DNA of 38,702 nucleotides from Candidatus Avimonas faecium (GCA_904419005.1 CAJFQI010000017.1:1-38702); one strand, 5' to 3'. Shown: positions 8,510 to 16,875, counted from the first letter of the stretch. The notes: generated by a model not told the origin, from the letters alone. Numbers and translations are program-made.

Positions 8510-9466
8510 ATGAAGCAAAATGCGTATAAATTCCATAAGCGTACCCTCAAGCTTGAGGAAATTAACCGTCTGGCCGGGGAGGATCCAGAGGGCTTTGCCG
8601 CCCGGGAAAGCGATGCCTACCTGCGAGAGGTGGAGGCGCTTGCCCGATATCTGGCGGTAGGATTTGACAGCCACTGCCTGGTCATGCTTTCGGGTCCGAG
8701 CTCCTCCGGGAAGACCACGACCGCGCTGATCCTGCGGGACCGGCTGCGGGAGATGGGGGTAGACGCGCATACGGTTTCAATGGATGATTTTTACCGGGGC
8801 AGGGAGCAGGCTCCTCGGCTGCCGGACGGCTCCTTTGACTACGAGGCGCTGGAGGCGCTCCGGCTGGATACGCTGGAGGAATGTATGCGCGACCTGCTTC
8901 AAAAGGGCCGCGCCCAGATTCCGCATTTTGATTTTCATGCGGGCAGGCCGGCGGAAGAGACCCGCGAGCTGCGTATCCAGCCCAATTCGGTGGTGATCTT
9001 TGAAGGGATCCACGCGATCAACCCCTATTTTGAACAGCACCTTCCCAGCGAAAACCTCTTTAAAATCTTTGTCAACACGATTACCCCGATTTATCAAGGC
9101 TCTGAAAAGCTGATGGCCAGGCGGGATATCCGCCTGACCCGCCGCCTTTTGCGGGATGAGCGGTTCCGCAGCAGCCCGGTGGAAAATACGCTGAATATGT
9201 GGGCGCAGGTGGTACGGGGAGAGAATGAATACATGTTCCCCTATGTCGATACCGTAGATTATGTCGTGGATACAACCCATGCGTTTGAGGTGAATGCGTT
9301 TGCCCCGCTGCTCCTTCCCTCCCTGAGGGCCGTCCCGTCGGACAGCCCTCATGCGCCCGCCGCCGGTCGGCTGGCCGCTAAGCTGGAGGCGTTTGTGCCG
9401 GTTTCCCTGGACGTGATACCCCGCGATTCCCTCCTGCGGGAATTCGTCGGCGACGGCATTTATTAG
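8510..9466 (+). CDS. Uridine kinase-like nucleoside kinase
   Basis: A P-loop kinase of the uridine kinase/phosphoribulokinase family, which phosphorylates uridine/cytidine or related substrates. The Walker A motif is GPSSSGKTTT, the catalytic acid lies in SMDDFYRG, and HFDFHAGRP and FEGIHAINP follow as in clostridial nucleoside kinases. Many clostridial relatives are ~550 residues, with TGS and ThrRS-like domains in front; this 318-residue form lacks them. The ATG at 8510 was chosen because GAAAGGA precedes it and the family alignment begins there; an upstream in-frame ATG at 8432 lies in the structured leader and adds a Pro/Arg-rich stretch with no family match. The exact substrate is not certain. 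Confidence 0.85.
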   Translation: MKQNAYKFHKRTLKLEEINRLAGEDPEGFAARESDAYLREVEALARYLAVGFDSHCLVMLSGPSSSGKTTTALILRDRLREMGVDAHTVSMDDFYRGREQAPRLPDGSFDYEALEALRLDTLEECMRDLLQKGRAQIPHFDFHAGRPAEETRELRIQPNSVVIFEGIHAINPYFEQHLPSENLFKIFVNTITPIYQGSEKLMARRDIRLTRRLLRDERFRSSPVENTLNMWAQVVRGENEYMFPYVDTVDYVVDTTHAFEVNAFAPLLLPSLRAVPSDSPHAPAAGRLAAKLEAFVPVSLDVIPRDSLLREFVGDGIY

Positions 9467-9507
9467 GCGGCGTTTTCGGTTTTCCGCCTCCTGCCTGCCG
9501 GTTTCGG

Positions 9508-9536
9508 TTGTCAAAACGGGGAATGTGCGGTATAAT
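9508..9536 (+). promoter_or_regulatory. Near-consensus vegetative promoter
   Basis: TTGTCA (9508-9513), a 17-base spacer and TATAAT (9531-9536). It drives the zinc-ribbon gene at 9637 with a leader of about 95 bases. Confidence 0.85.
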
Positions 9537-9636
9537 GAAGCGGGAAATGGAAATCCATGGCGGGGAGCCTCCGCCTTTTTCCGGATATCAATGGTTCATT
9601 GGAAGGTTTTATTTCAACAATAAAGGAGGATTCTCT

Positions 9637-9999
9637 ATGTCAACCTTTGACGATGTGTTTTCCAAGGCGAAGAGCGTGGCGGAAACGGCAGGCAAAAAAA
9701 CGGGAGAAATGATTGAAGTTGCCCGCCTGAAAATACAGGCGGGGGATATGGAGCGGGAAATTTCTTCTATGCTGGAAGGCTTGGGCCGGCTTGTTTACGA
9801 ATCCCGCAAGGAGGATGCCGACGCGGCCGGAAAGCTGGACGACTGCTGCCAGAAGCTGGATGAAAAATATGAGGAGCTGGCCAAGGTACGGGCGAAGATC
9901 GACGAGTACCGCAACCAGATTACCTGCAAAAACTGCGGCGCGCAGAATGCGGACGACTCAGTATACTGCAAGCGCTGCGGCGTGAAGCTTTCGAATTGA
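9637..9999 (+). CDS. Small coiled-coil protein with C-terminal zinc ribbon
   Basis: A 120-residue soluble protein. Residues ~1-90 are amphipathic, charged helix typical of a coiled coil, and the C-terminus is a zinc ribbon with Cys97, Cys100, Cys111 and Cys114 (CKNC and CKRC). Proteins of this shape are common in Clostridia and have no established function; the zinc ribbon suggests a nucleic-acid or protein contact. The ATG at 9637 is set by AAAGGAGGA at 9622-9630. An upstream in-frame start at 9508 overlaps the promoter and is rejected. The gene has its own near-consensus promoter and a terminator at 10021, so it is a single-gene unit, probably well expressed. Confidence 0.85.
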   Translation: MSTFDDVFSKAKSVAETAGKKTGEMIEVARLKIQAGDMEREISSMLEGLGRLVYESRKEDADAAGKLDDCCQKLDEKYEELAKVRAKIDEYRNQITCKNCGAQNADDSVYCKRCGVKLSN

Positions 10000-10020
10000 G
10001 ACGGGGAAAGCCATCCGAAT

Positions 10021-10054
10021 AAACAGGGCGGTAAGGCGTACCGCCCTGTTTGTC
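10021..10054 (+). terminator. Intrinsic terminator after the zinc-ribbon gene
   Basis: A 13-bp perfect stem: AAACAGGGCGGTA (10021-10033) with TACCGCCCTGTTT (10039-10051) around a 5-base loop. The T-tail is short because the last stem T's double as the tract. Confidence 0.85.
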
Positions 10055-10084
10055 ATAACAGGTAAAAGCAAGGGGGAACGACCG

Positions 10085-10906
10085 ATGATCCCAATGCAAC
10101 AGTATGAGGAAAGCGCTGCCTTCCTGAGGGACAAACTGCCGTTTGTGCCGGATACCGCATTGGTGCTGGGCTCCGGCCTGGGGGCGCTGGCCGAGGAAGC
10201 GGAGGAGGCCGTGCGGCTCCCTTACACGGCGATCCCGGGCTTTCCGCGCGCCACCGTTGCTTCCCATGCGGGGATCCTGACGGCGGGCACTCTGGCCGGA
10301 AGGCCGCTGCTGCTGTTTTCCGGCCGGTTCCATTACTACGAAGGGTACGATGCACAGACCGTGGCGTATTATGTGCGGGTCCTCAAGCTTCTGGGCGTGC
10401 GGACGCTGATCCTGACCAACGCGGCGGGCGGCGTGAATCTTGATTACCAGGTGGGGGACCTGATGCTGATCGCCGACCATATCCAATTCGGGGCGGACAG
10501 CCCGGCCCGCGGGGTGGAGAGCCCGCTCTTCGGTCCCCGCTTTTTTGACATGACACGCGCCTATTCGCCCCGCCTGCGCCAGCTTGCCCGGCGCTGCGCA
10601 CAGGCGGAGGGGATCCCGGTGCGGGAGGGCGTCTATTTTTATATGCCCGGCCCGCAGTTTGAAACGCCGGCGGAAATCCGCGCGATCCGCCTGCTGGGCG
10701 GGGATGCGGTTGGGATGTCAACCGTGATGGAGGCGACGGCCGCCGCCCAGTGCGGGATCGACGTCCTGGGCCTCTCCTGCATCACCAACCTGGCGGCGGG
10801 CATGGTGCCGGATGCGGCGATCAGCGACGAGGAGGTCAACGTCAACGCTGCCAGCGCGTCCGCCCGTTTCGGCCGCCTGCTGAAGGCGGTGCTGGCCGCT
10901 CTGTAG
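10085..10906 (+). CDS. Purine nucleoside phosphorylase (trimeric, PNP-I)
   Basis: Phosphorolyses purine (deoxy)nucleosides to base and (deoxy)ribose-1-phosphate. Family landmarks are GSGLGALAE, SHAG, the GRFHYYEGY phosphate/sugar site, TNAAGG, MPGPQFETPAE, VGMSTVMEA and a C-terminal ITNLAAG. The Asn in that last motif is the residue that favours 6-oxopurines (inosine, guanosine). The 273 residues match the usual ~270 of PunA/XapA-like enzymes. The ATG at 10085 follows AAGGGGGA; the ATG at 10094 is an alternative. It lies 32 bases before an MtaD-type deaminase, giving a purine salvage pair. Confidence 0.93.
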   Translation: MIPMQQYEESAAFLRDKLPFVPDTALVLGSGLGALAEEAEEAVRLPYTAIPGFPRATVASHAGILTAGTLAGRPLLLFSGRFHYYEGYDAQTVAYYVRVLKLLGVRTLILTNAAGGVNLDYQVGDLMLIADHIQFGADSPARGVESPLFGPRFFDMTRAYSPRLRQLARRCAQAEGIPVREGVYFYMPGPQFETPAEIRAIRLLGGDAVGMSTVMEATAAAQCGIDVLGLSCITNLAAGMVPDAAISDEEVNVNAASASARFGRLLKAVLAAL

Positions 10907-10938
10907 CGGCCCGGCGGAAAGATTAGGGAGGCGGGGCA

Positions 10939-12225
10939 ATGCTCTTTACCAATATTGACGTTTTACGGGCGGACGGGACGCTGCTGCCGGGACGCACGGT
11001 CGCCGTGCGGGACGGGCGGATTGTCTACATCGGCAAATCGGTGCCTACCGCCGACTGGGGCGAGGTGGTAGCCGGCAAGGACCGGCTGCTGATGCCAGGG
11101 TTTTACAATACCCATACCCATGCGGCGATGACGCTGCTGCGGGGATACGGCGAGGACCTTCCCCTTGACCGCTGGCTGCGGGAACGGATTTTCCCGATGG
11201 AAGCCAAGATGACGGGGGACGACGTTTACTGGGGCGCCATGCTCGCCATTGCCGAGATGCTGTCTACTGGCACGGTTTCCTTTTCCGATATGTATTTTTA
11301 TGAGGATCGGGTGGCGCAGGCGGTGCTGTCTACAGGGATCAAGGCCAACGTCGCCTACAGCATCAGCGGCACGGACGACGGGCAGCCCCCGCAGAGATTG
11401 CGGGGATATCAGGAAACCAGGGGGCTTTTGGAAGCGCTCCAGCAGCTGAAGACCAGCCGCCTGCGGGTCGATGTGGCCCCTCATTCAGAGTATACGACCA
11501 CCCCGCGCCTCCTTTCCGCTTTGGCGGAGTTGTCCGAGGCATACGGTACGCGGGTGCAGACCCATCTGTCGGAAACGCAGGAGGAGCAGCTCGCCTGTGT
11601 GGAAAGGCACGGCAAGACGCCGGCCGCCGTAATGAGGGACGCGGGCCTGCTGGACCGCCCCGTCACCGCCGCCCACTGCGTCTGGCTGACCGAGAGCGAC
11701 CGGGAGATCCTGGCGGAGCACGGCGTGACGGTGGCCCATTGCCCCCAGAGCAACCTCAAGCTGGGCAGCGGGATTGCGCCGGTGGAGGCGATGAGCAGGC
11801 AGGGGATCCCGGTGGCGCTGGGGACGGATTCCGCCGCCAGCAACAACAACCTGAACCTGCTTGAGGAGCTGCGCACCGCCGCCTTACTGGCCCGGGGGAT
11901 CTCCCGGGATCCCTGTGCCCTGCCGGCGGGGCAGGCGCTGTATATGGCGACCCGCGCCGGGGCCCTTGCCCAGGGCCGGGAGGACTGCGGCGATATCGCG
12001 GTCGGGTACCGGGCGGATCTGCTGGTGCTCAACCAGCGGGCGCCGTCAATGACGCCGAAGCACGACGCTTTGGCTAATGCGGTTTTTTCCGCGGGGAGCG
12101 ATGCGCTGGAAATGACGGTTGTCGACGGCAATGTGCTTTACCGGGAGGGGGAATTCCCCACGCTGGATTTGGAACGGGTGCGGTACCGCGTCCATCGCTG
12201 CGTCAAAGCGCTCCTGGCGAGATAA
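10939..12225 (+). CDS. mtaD: 5-methylthioadenosine/S-adenosylhomocysteine deaminase-type amidohydrolase
   Basis: A metal-dependent amidohydrolase of 428 residues. Metal ligands: HTH in NTHTHAAMT, His in HLSETQEEQ, His in AAHCVWL and Asp in LGTDSAASNNN. The stretch LLRGYGEDLPLDRWLRERIF is the signature of the MtaD/SAH deaminase branch, which converts S-adenosylhomocysteine, methylthioadenosine or adenosine to the inosine analogue. With the 6-oxopurine phosphorylase just upstream, the pair would deaminate adenine nucleosides and then release hypoxanthine. AGGGAGG at 10925-10931 fixes the start. Substrate preference within the family cannot be decided here. Confidence 0.9.
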   Translation: MLFTNIDVLRADGTLLPGRTVAVRDGRIVYIGKSVPTADWGEVVAGKDRLLMPGFYNTHTHAAMTLLRGYGEDLPLDRWLRERIFPMEAKMTGDDVYWGAMLAIAEMLSTGTVSFSDMYFYEDRVAQAVLSTGIKANVAYSISGTDDGQPPQRLRGYQETRGLLEALQQLKTSRLRVDVAPHSEYTTTPRLLSALAELSEAYGTRVQTHLSETQEEQLACVERHGKTPAAVMRDAGLLDRPVTAAHCVWLTESDREILAEHGVTVAHCPQSNLKLGSGIAPVEAMSRQGIPVALGTDSAASNNNLNLLEELRTAALLARGISRDPCALPAGQALYMATRAGALAQGREDCGDIAVGYRADLLVLNQRAPSMTPKHDALANAVFSAGSDALEMTVVDGNVLYREGEFPTLDLERVRYRVHRCVKALLAR

Positions 12226-12263
12226 AGCCAATCTGATACCATTCCGGAGAGGACTGACCCGGC

Positions 12264-13994
12264 TTGCCAAAACGTGAAAAACAAAGCTTTCTGCATGGCG
12301 CGCTGATCCTGTCGGCGGCGGCGATTCTGACCAAGATTATCGGCGCCCTGTTCTTTAAGATCCCTCTGCAGAATATTAACCAGACGGCGTATGGTTATTT
12401 TGACGCCGCGTATAATATCTATATCCCGCTCTACACGGTTTCCACCGCCGGTTTTCCCGTCGCGGTGTCCCGCCTGGTGTCGGAAAGCCTGGCGCTGGGG
12501 CGGTTCCGGGATATCCGGGTGATCCACCGGGTGGCGAACCGCATTTTCTTTGCCACCGGGATGGTCGGCACCGTCATTATGTTTATTGCGGCGTTTTTGT
12601 ACCCGAATTTTGTCAATATGCCGCCGGTAATGCTCACCATGCTGGTGATGGCGCCTTCGATCCTGTTCTGCTGCATGGTTTCGGCCTACCGGGGGGTGTA
12701 CGAGGGCTCCCGCAACATGTATCCCACCGCGATCTCCCAGATTCTTGAGGCGGTCGGCAAGCTTGCTGTGGGCCTGGGCCTGGCGGCCGGCGCGCTGCAT
12801 TTGGGCCAGTGGCAGTATGAGCACGGCGGCGTGGTCTTCGGCCAGCCGGCGGCGGACGCGACGCAGGCGCTTGAGATCAGCCTGCCGTATATTGCGGCGG
12901 GGGGGATGGTCGGCGTCACCTTCGGCTCTTTCATTTCCTTGGCCTATCTGATGCTGCGGTATAGGATCAAGGGCAACGGGATCACCCGCACGGAGCTGGC
13001 CGCTTCGCCGCGGCCGTATTCCTCCAAGCGGATTTTCCGCCGCCTGCTCACCTTCGCCATCCCGGTGGCGCTGGGGACCCTGGCAACCCAGCTCACCAAT
13101 CTGATTGACGTGGTATCGCTTCAAAAGTGCCTTGCCGTCGTGGTGGAGCGGGGCGGCGACATCATCCGTCAGATGTACGCCAGCCAGATTGAGGCGAGCG
13201 GCACCACCGATATTCTGGCCTACCTGACAGCCAGCCGCGGCATTGCGATGACCTATGTGAACCTGGTACCGAATATCACGCTGACCCTGGGAATCAGCGC
13301 CCTGCCGGTGATTACCTCCGCCTGGGCGATGAAAAACCGCGCGCAGCTCAAAAAAATGGTTTCCGTGGTGCTTCGGATTACCCTGCTGGTGGCATTGCCA
13401 TCCGGGATCGGCCTGTCCCTGCTGGCTACGCCCATCCTGAACCTGATCTATGACCCGGTGACCGCTTCGGTGGCCGGTCCGCAGCTCCAGGTGCTGGGCA
13501 TCGCCGTGGTGTTTATCTGCCTGACCGCGCCGATCAATTCTATGCTGCAGGCGATGGGGAGGGCCGACATCCCGGCGAAGATCGTCTTGGTCGGCGGCTT
13601 GGTCAAGCTGGTGCTGAACGTGATACTGGTGATGCAGCCGCGGCTGAACATCATCGGTTCGGCCTACAGTACGCTGGCTTGTTATGTCGTGATGGTACTG
13701 CTCAGCCTTGTCGCCCTGCGCCGGGTCGTGGGGGTGAGGCTGAACGCCCGGATGATTTTTGTACGCCCGCTGATTGCGTCGGTGATCTGCGGGGCGGCGG
13801 CCTGGGCGGTCAACGCTCTGCTGGCTTTGTGGCTCCCCGCCAAGATAGCGGTGGTGGCCGCGATCCTGGCTGCTGTGGCCGTGTACGTCGCTGCACTGTT
13901 TATGACGCGGGCGATTGCCAAAGAAGACGTCCTGATGCTGCCGAAAGGGGAAAAAATCGCACAGATACTTGAAAAACACAATTGGATAGGGTAA
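12264..13994 (+). CDS. Polysaccharide/lipid flippase of the SpoVB-YabM (MOP) family
   Basis: A polytopic membrane protein of 576 residues with about 14 predicted helices, starting at a TTG preceded by GAGAGGA. The N-terminus (FLHGALILSAAAILTKIIGA, then NQTAYGYFDAAYNIYIPLY) is typical of the SpoVB/YabM/MurJ-like branch of the MOP exporter superfamily, which flips lipid-linked sugars or peptidoglycan precursors. Its position directly before mazG, rqcP, yabP, yabQ, divIC and yabR is the Bacillus yabM position, supporting a YabM-like role in cell-wall or spore-cortex precursor export. Which precursor it carries is not readable from sequence. Confidence 0.88.
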   Translation: MPKREKQSFLHGALILSAAAILTKIIGALFFKIPLQNINQTAYGYFDAAYNIYIPLYTVSTAGFPVAVSRLVSESLALGRFRDIRVIHRVANRIFFATGMVGTVIMFIAAFLYPNFVNMPPVMLTMLVMAPSILFCCMVSAYRGVYEGSRNMYPTAISQILEAVGKLAVGLGLAAGALHLGQWQYEHGGVVFGQPAADATQALEISLPYIAAGGMVGVTFGSFISLAYLMLRYRIKGNGITRTELAASPRPYSSKRIFRRLLTFAIPVALGTLATQLTNLIDVVSLQKCLAVVVERGGDIIRQMYASQIEASGTTDILAYLTASRGIAMTYVNLVPNITLTLGISALPVITSAWAMKNRAQLKKMVSVVLRITLLVALPSGIGLSLLATPILNLIYDPVTASVAGPQLQVLGIAVVFICLTAPINSMLQAMGRADIPAKIVLVGGLVKLVLNVILVMQPRLNIIGSAYSTLACYVVMVLLSLVALRRVVGVRLNARMIFVRPLIASVICGAAAWAVNALLALWLPAKIAVVAAILAAVAVYVAALFMTRAIAKEDVLMLPKGEKIAQILEKHNWIG

Positions 13995-14084
13995 TATAGT
14001 TTTGGCCCGGATCGGGTTTTGGCGTTTTTCGCCTGTTATGAACGGCGGTGTCGTGGTATTCCGGGAAAAGGCAGGGATGGGTTC

Positions 14085-14927
14085 ATGGCGGTACAATTTG
14101 CTCCGAAAGAACGGTATACAATGCAGGACTTGCTGGAGATCATGCGGCTCCTGCGTTCGCCGGAGGGCTGCCCATGGGACAGGGAACAGACCCATGAGAG
14201 CATCCGGTCGGATTTCCTGGAGGAAACCCACGAGGCGGTGGAGGCAATCAACCTGCACGATACGGAGGGCTTGAAGGAAGAGCTGGGCGACGTGCTGCTG
14301 CAGGTTGTATTCCATTCCCGGATTGAAGAAGAGGCAGGCCGTTTTGACTTTGACGACGTTGTCGACGGCATCGCCAAAAAGCTGATTGTCCGCCATCCGC
14401 ATGTGTTCGCCGACGCTTCGGCCGATTCCTCCGCTCAGGTATGGCAGAATTGGGACGCCATCAAACGGCAGACCAAAGGCGGCAAGACCCAGGCGGATCT
14501 GCTGCGCGCCGTGCCCCGTTCCCTCCCGGCGCTGATGCGCGCTGCCAAGGTGCAGGGCCGCGCTAAGCGGGTCGGGTTTGACTGGCCGGATATTTCAGGC
14601 GCCCTGGAAGCCCTGGACAGCGAAATGGAAGAACTGAAACAGGCGATCGCTTCCGGCAAGGCCGGGGAGATTGAGGAAGAACTGGGCGACCTGCTCTTTT
14701 CCGTGGTCAATGTGTCCCGCTTCCTTCATACGGACGCCGAACAGGCGCTCACCTTGGCGTCCGATAAATTCATCCGCCGCTTTACGGTAGTCGAGGAGCT
14801 GGCCGCCGAGCAGGGGATTGTGATGTCCTCAGCCGGCTTGGAGGAGTTGGACAGGCTCTGGGCCTTAGCCAAAAGGCGCGTCGGCCCGGATGGGCCGCCT
14901 GCGGCGCAGCCGGCCGATCATTCTTAA
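14085..14927 (+). CDS. mazG: Nucleoside triphosphate pyrophosphohydrolase MazG
   Basis: Hydrolyses NTPs to NMP and pyrophosphate as a house-cleaning enzyme. Two MazG repeats are visible: EGCPWDREQTHESIRSDFLE with EELGDVLLQVVFHSRI, then VGFDWPD with EELGDLLFSVVNVSRF; the E-ExxD metal motifs are present in both. About 280 residues from the ATG at 14085, which lies at the point where the family similarity begins; the in-frame start at 14019 adds unrelated sequence. The Shine-Dalgarno is weak. Bacillus YabN carries an additional N-terminal tetrapyrrole-methylase domain, which is missing here, leaving a pure MazG as in E. coli. Confidence 0.93.
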   Translation: MAVQFAPKERYTMQDLLEIMRLLRSPEGCPWDREQTHESIRSDFLEETHEAVEAINLHDTEGLKEELGDVLLQVVFHSRIEEEAGRFDFDDVVDGIAKKLIVRHPHVFADASADSSAQVWQNWDAIKRQTKGGKTQADLLRAVPRSLPALMRAAKVQGRAKRVGFDWPDISGALEALDSEMEELKQAIASGKAGEIEEELGDLLFSVVNVSRFLHTDAEQALTLASDKFIRRFTVVEELAAEQGIVMSSAGLEELDRLWALAKRRVGPDGPPAAQPADHS

Positions 14928-14978
14928 TCCATGCGCGGTATAACCCGCTGGTGATAAAACTAATGGAGGTTAAAGGTT

Positions 14979-15254
14979 ATGAACAAAGTTGAACTGGTAG
15001 CAGCGGTTACCGAAAAGTCCGGCCTGACGAAGAAGGATGCGGAAAAGGCGGTCGCTGCCGTTCTTGAGTCGGTGGTTGACGCCGTCGCGGCCGGCGAAAA
15101 AGTCCAGCTGGTTGGCTTCGGTACGTTTGAAACCCGTTCCCGCGGGGAGCGTACCGGCCGCAACCCCCGCACCAAGGAAACTATCACCATTCCGGCTTCC
15201 AAGCAGCCCGTCTTTAAGGCTGGCAAGGCGTTCAAGGACGCGGTCGCGAAATAA
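14979..15254 (+). CDS. hup: HU-type DNA-binding protein
   Basis: A 91-residue histone-like protein that bends and compacts DNA as a dimer. The full HU signature is present: the MNKVELVAAVTEKSGLTKKD start, VGFGTFETRSR, the beta-arm GRNPRTKE with the intercalating proline, and the KAGKAFKD C-terminus. A strong GGAGG precedes the ATG. It sits between mazG and rqcP, an insertion relative to the Bacillus yab cluster but seen in many Clostridia. A terminator follows directly, consistent with HU being made in excess of its neighbours. Confidence 0.97.
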   Translation: MNKVELVAAVTEKSGLTKKDAEKAVAAVLESVVDAVAAGEKVQLVGFGTFETRSRGERTGRNPRTKETITIPASKQPVFKAGKAFKDAVAK

Positions 15255-15272
15255 TTTGGCTTATCGGTTTGG

Positions 15273-15304
15273 GGGCCGTCCTGCGGGGCGGCTTCCTCTT
15301 TTTT
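15273..15304 (+). terminator. Intrinsic terminator after hup
   Basis: GCCGTCC (15275-15281), loop TGCG, GGGCGGC (15286-15292), then TTCCTCTTTTTT. It separates hup from rqcP; some readthrough is likely because no strong promoter is seen before rqcP. Confidence 0.75.
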
Positions 15305-15341
15305 CCTATACGCAAGGCATTTATCGGGAAGGAGGAAGACC

Positions 15342-15584
15342 ATGCGCTTGGATAAATATTTGAAGGTATCCCGTCTGATCAAGCGCCGCACCGTCGCTAA
15401 CGAGGCGTGCGACGCGGGAAAGGTGTTGGTGAACGGCAAGCCCGCCCGCGCCTCCTACGACGTCAAACAGGGCGACGTGCTGGAAATCTCGCTGGGAGCC
15501 CGCCTGATCAAGGCGGAGGTGGTGTCGGTGCAGGAATACGCCGCCAAAAACGACGCGGCGCTACTTTACCGCCTGCTTCCCTGA
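15342..15584 (+). CDS. rqcP: S4-domain ribosome quality-control protein RqcP (YabO)
   Basis: An 80-residue stand-alone S4 RNA-binding domain, starting MRLDKYLKVSRLIKRRTVAN as in Bacillus YabO. RqcP helps RqcH add C-terminal alanine tails on stalled 50S subunits. The KVLVNGKPAR and VKQGDVLEI segments complete the S4 fold. AAGGAGG precedes the ATG. Its place upstream of yabP-yabQ-divIC-yabR is the conserved Firmicutes order. The related Hsp15 is normally longer, and the gene order favours RqcP. Confidence 0.93.
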   Translation: MRLDKYLKVSRLIKRRTVANEACDAGKVLVNGKPARASYDVKQGDVLEISLGARLIKAEVVSVQEYAAKNDAALLYRLLP

Positions 15585-15640
15585 CCTGCCGGCGGGCAGG
15601 CCGACGCTCCCTTTGACGGCGGGTGGCTTTTGCCCGTCAG

Positions 15641-15669
15641 ACATATTGTCCTTCCTTTTCACATAGACA
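15641..15669 (+). promoter_or_regulatory. Candidate sigma-E (mother-cell) promoter before yabPQ
   Basis: ACATATT at 15641-15647, a 14-base spacer, and CATAGACA at 15662-15669, close to the sigma-E pattern (KMATATT, 14-15 bases, CATACAMT). Bacillus yabP and yabQ are sigma-E dependent, and this site lies 44 bases before the yabP start. Two small hairpins (15585-15600, and TGACGG/CCGTCA just before) precede it. Confidence 0.6.
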
Positions 15670-15712
15670 TAAAGCGTAAAGCCTAAAGTGTCTGAGAAAA
15701 GGAGCGGTGGCG

Positions 15713-16000
15713 ATGGCGGACGGCAAAACGACGGCAGCGGTGCAGATGCCGCATCATGTGATTTTGGAGGATCGCCGCGCATTGACGGTGTCTGGCGTGT
15801 CAGACGTGGACAGCTTTGATGAGATGACGGTGATCATCTACACCGATATGGGGGAGCTGACGGTAAAAGGGGAAGGGCTCCATATCAACCGCCTGAATAT
15901 TGAAACCGGCGAGCTGACGCTTGAGGGCCTGGTCCAGTCCTTGACCTATTCGGAGATCCCATCGCGCTCCGGAGGGTTCTTCGGCCGCCTGTTCAAGTAA
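15713..16000 (+). CDS. yabP: Sporulation protein YabP
   Basis: A small soluble beta-rich protein of 95 residues, made in the mother cell during sporulation in Bacillus, where it acts with YabQ. Family pattern: HHVILEDRRALTVSGVSDVD, SFDEMTVIIYTDMGELTVKG and the conserved GLHINRLNIETGELTLEG. The ATG at 15713 lies 8 bases after AAGGAG; a GTG at 15707 would be only 2 bases from it and is rejected. yabQ follows 12 bases downstream. The upstream sigma-E-like site supports expression only in sporulation. Confidence 0.93.
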   Translation: MADGKTTAAVQMPHHVILEDRRALTVSGVSDVDSFDEMTVIIYTDMGELTVKGEGLHINRLNIETGELTLEGLVQSLTYSEIPSRSGGFFGRLFK

Positions 16001-16012
16001 GAGGGTGGAGCT

Positions 16013-16567
16013 GTGGAAGTAACGTTGGGGCAGCAGCTCAACCAGCTCTTTCTGTCTTGCGGGATGGGCTTCCTCCTGGGGCTCTATTACGATGTGTACC
16101 GGGTGATCCGTCTGGTGATGCATACCGGGAAGAAGGGGATCTTTGTCCAGGATCTGCTTTTTTTCCTCACCTCCGCGGTTTTGACCTTCCTATTTTCCCT
16201 CGCCGTGATGGAAGGGCGGCTGCGCTTTTATCTGTTTTTCGGCGAAGCGCTGGGCTTTTTTGCTTACTATTTTACCATCGGGCGGGTCGTTATGCGCTTT
16301 GCCGGCGTCGTTACCGCGGCGGTGGTCAGGGTATGGAATGCCTTTTGGCGCCTGGTTTCCTTGCCGTTTCGGCTGCTCGGCCGCCTGCTGCGGTGTCCGG
16401 CCGGGGCGATTCTGCGCCTGTTTCAAAAAATCGGTGAAAAAGCCGCGCAACTTTTGAAAAAAGGGTTGAAACAGGCGGCCTCTCTATTGTATAATCGAAA
16501 AAAAGGCGCGGGTAAGACTCCGCTTGCCGCTGTAGAAAGGGAAGCAGACGCTGATGAAGGCCGTTAA
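16013..16567 (+). CDS. yabQ: Spore cortex biosynthesis protein YabQ
   Basis: A membrane protein of 184 residues starting at GTG behind GAGGGTGGAG. The N-terminal half (QLNQLFLSCGMGFLLGLYYD, then RLVMHTGKKGIFVQDLLFFL) is the YabQ domain with four hydrophobic helices; YabQ is needed for spore cortex formation in Bacillus. The C-terminal 60 residues are basic and poorly conserved. Its end overlaps the divIC start by 14 bases, so divIC can also be read from the sporulation transcript. Confidence 0.9.
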   Translation: MEVTLGQQLNQLFLSCGMGFLLGLYYDVYRVIRLVMHTGKKGIFVQDLLFFLTSAVLTFLFSLAVMEGRLRFYLFFGEALGFFAYYFTIGRVVMRFAGVVTAAVVRVWNAFWRLVSLPFRLLGRLLRCPAGAILRLFQKIGEKAAQLLKKGLKQAASLLYNRKKGAGKTPLAAVEREADADEGR

Positions 16568-16829
16568 AAGGAAGAGAAAGAAGAGTATTTTCCTCCGAAT
16601 CGCCTTGGCTGCCTTTTCTGTTTATGTCGTCGTTATGCTGGTCCAGCTACAGATGGAGATCACCGACCGGCAGGATCGGATTGCGGCGCTTGATGAGCAG
16701 ATCCGCCAGCAGGAGCTGGAAAACGATAACCTGCAAAAGCAAACGGATAATTACGAGTATTATCTGGAGCAGAAGGCGCGTGAGCAGGGGTATGCCCGTC
16801 CGGGTGAAACCATCTTTAAAGAAAAATAG
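16554..16829 (+). CDS. divIC: Septum formation initiator DivIC/FtsB
   Basis: A 91-residue bitopic division protein: a short basic cytoplasmic tail (KAVKRKRKKS), one transmembrane helix at about residues 12-29, then a periplasmic coiled coil (QMEITDRQDRIAALDEQIRQ onward) and the family's C-terminal ARPGE-like turn. It partners FtsL and DivIB (FtsQ) at the division septum. The start lies inside yabQ. Its position between yabQ and yabR is identical to Bacillus and makes DivIC more likely than FtsL. Confidence 0.92.
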   Translation: MKAVKRKRKKSIFLRIALAAFSVYVVVMLVQLQMEITDRQDRIAALDEQIRQQELENDNLQKQTDNYEYYLEQKAREQGYARPGETIFKEK

Positions 16830-16875
16830 CAGGGAATCCATTAACCGATGAAATGTAGGGGGAAAACAAGCACAT

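Noticed and set aside
12138-14402. A 754-codon open frame antisense to the flippase and mazG
   Set aside because: Rich in His, Gln and Arg with no family pattern, and it runs opposite two well-supported genes; it is a by-product of GC-rich codon use.
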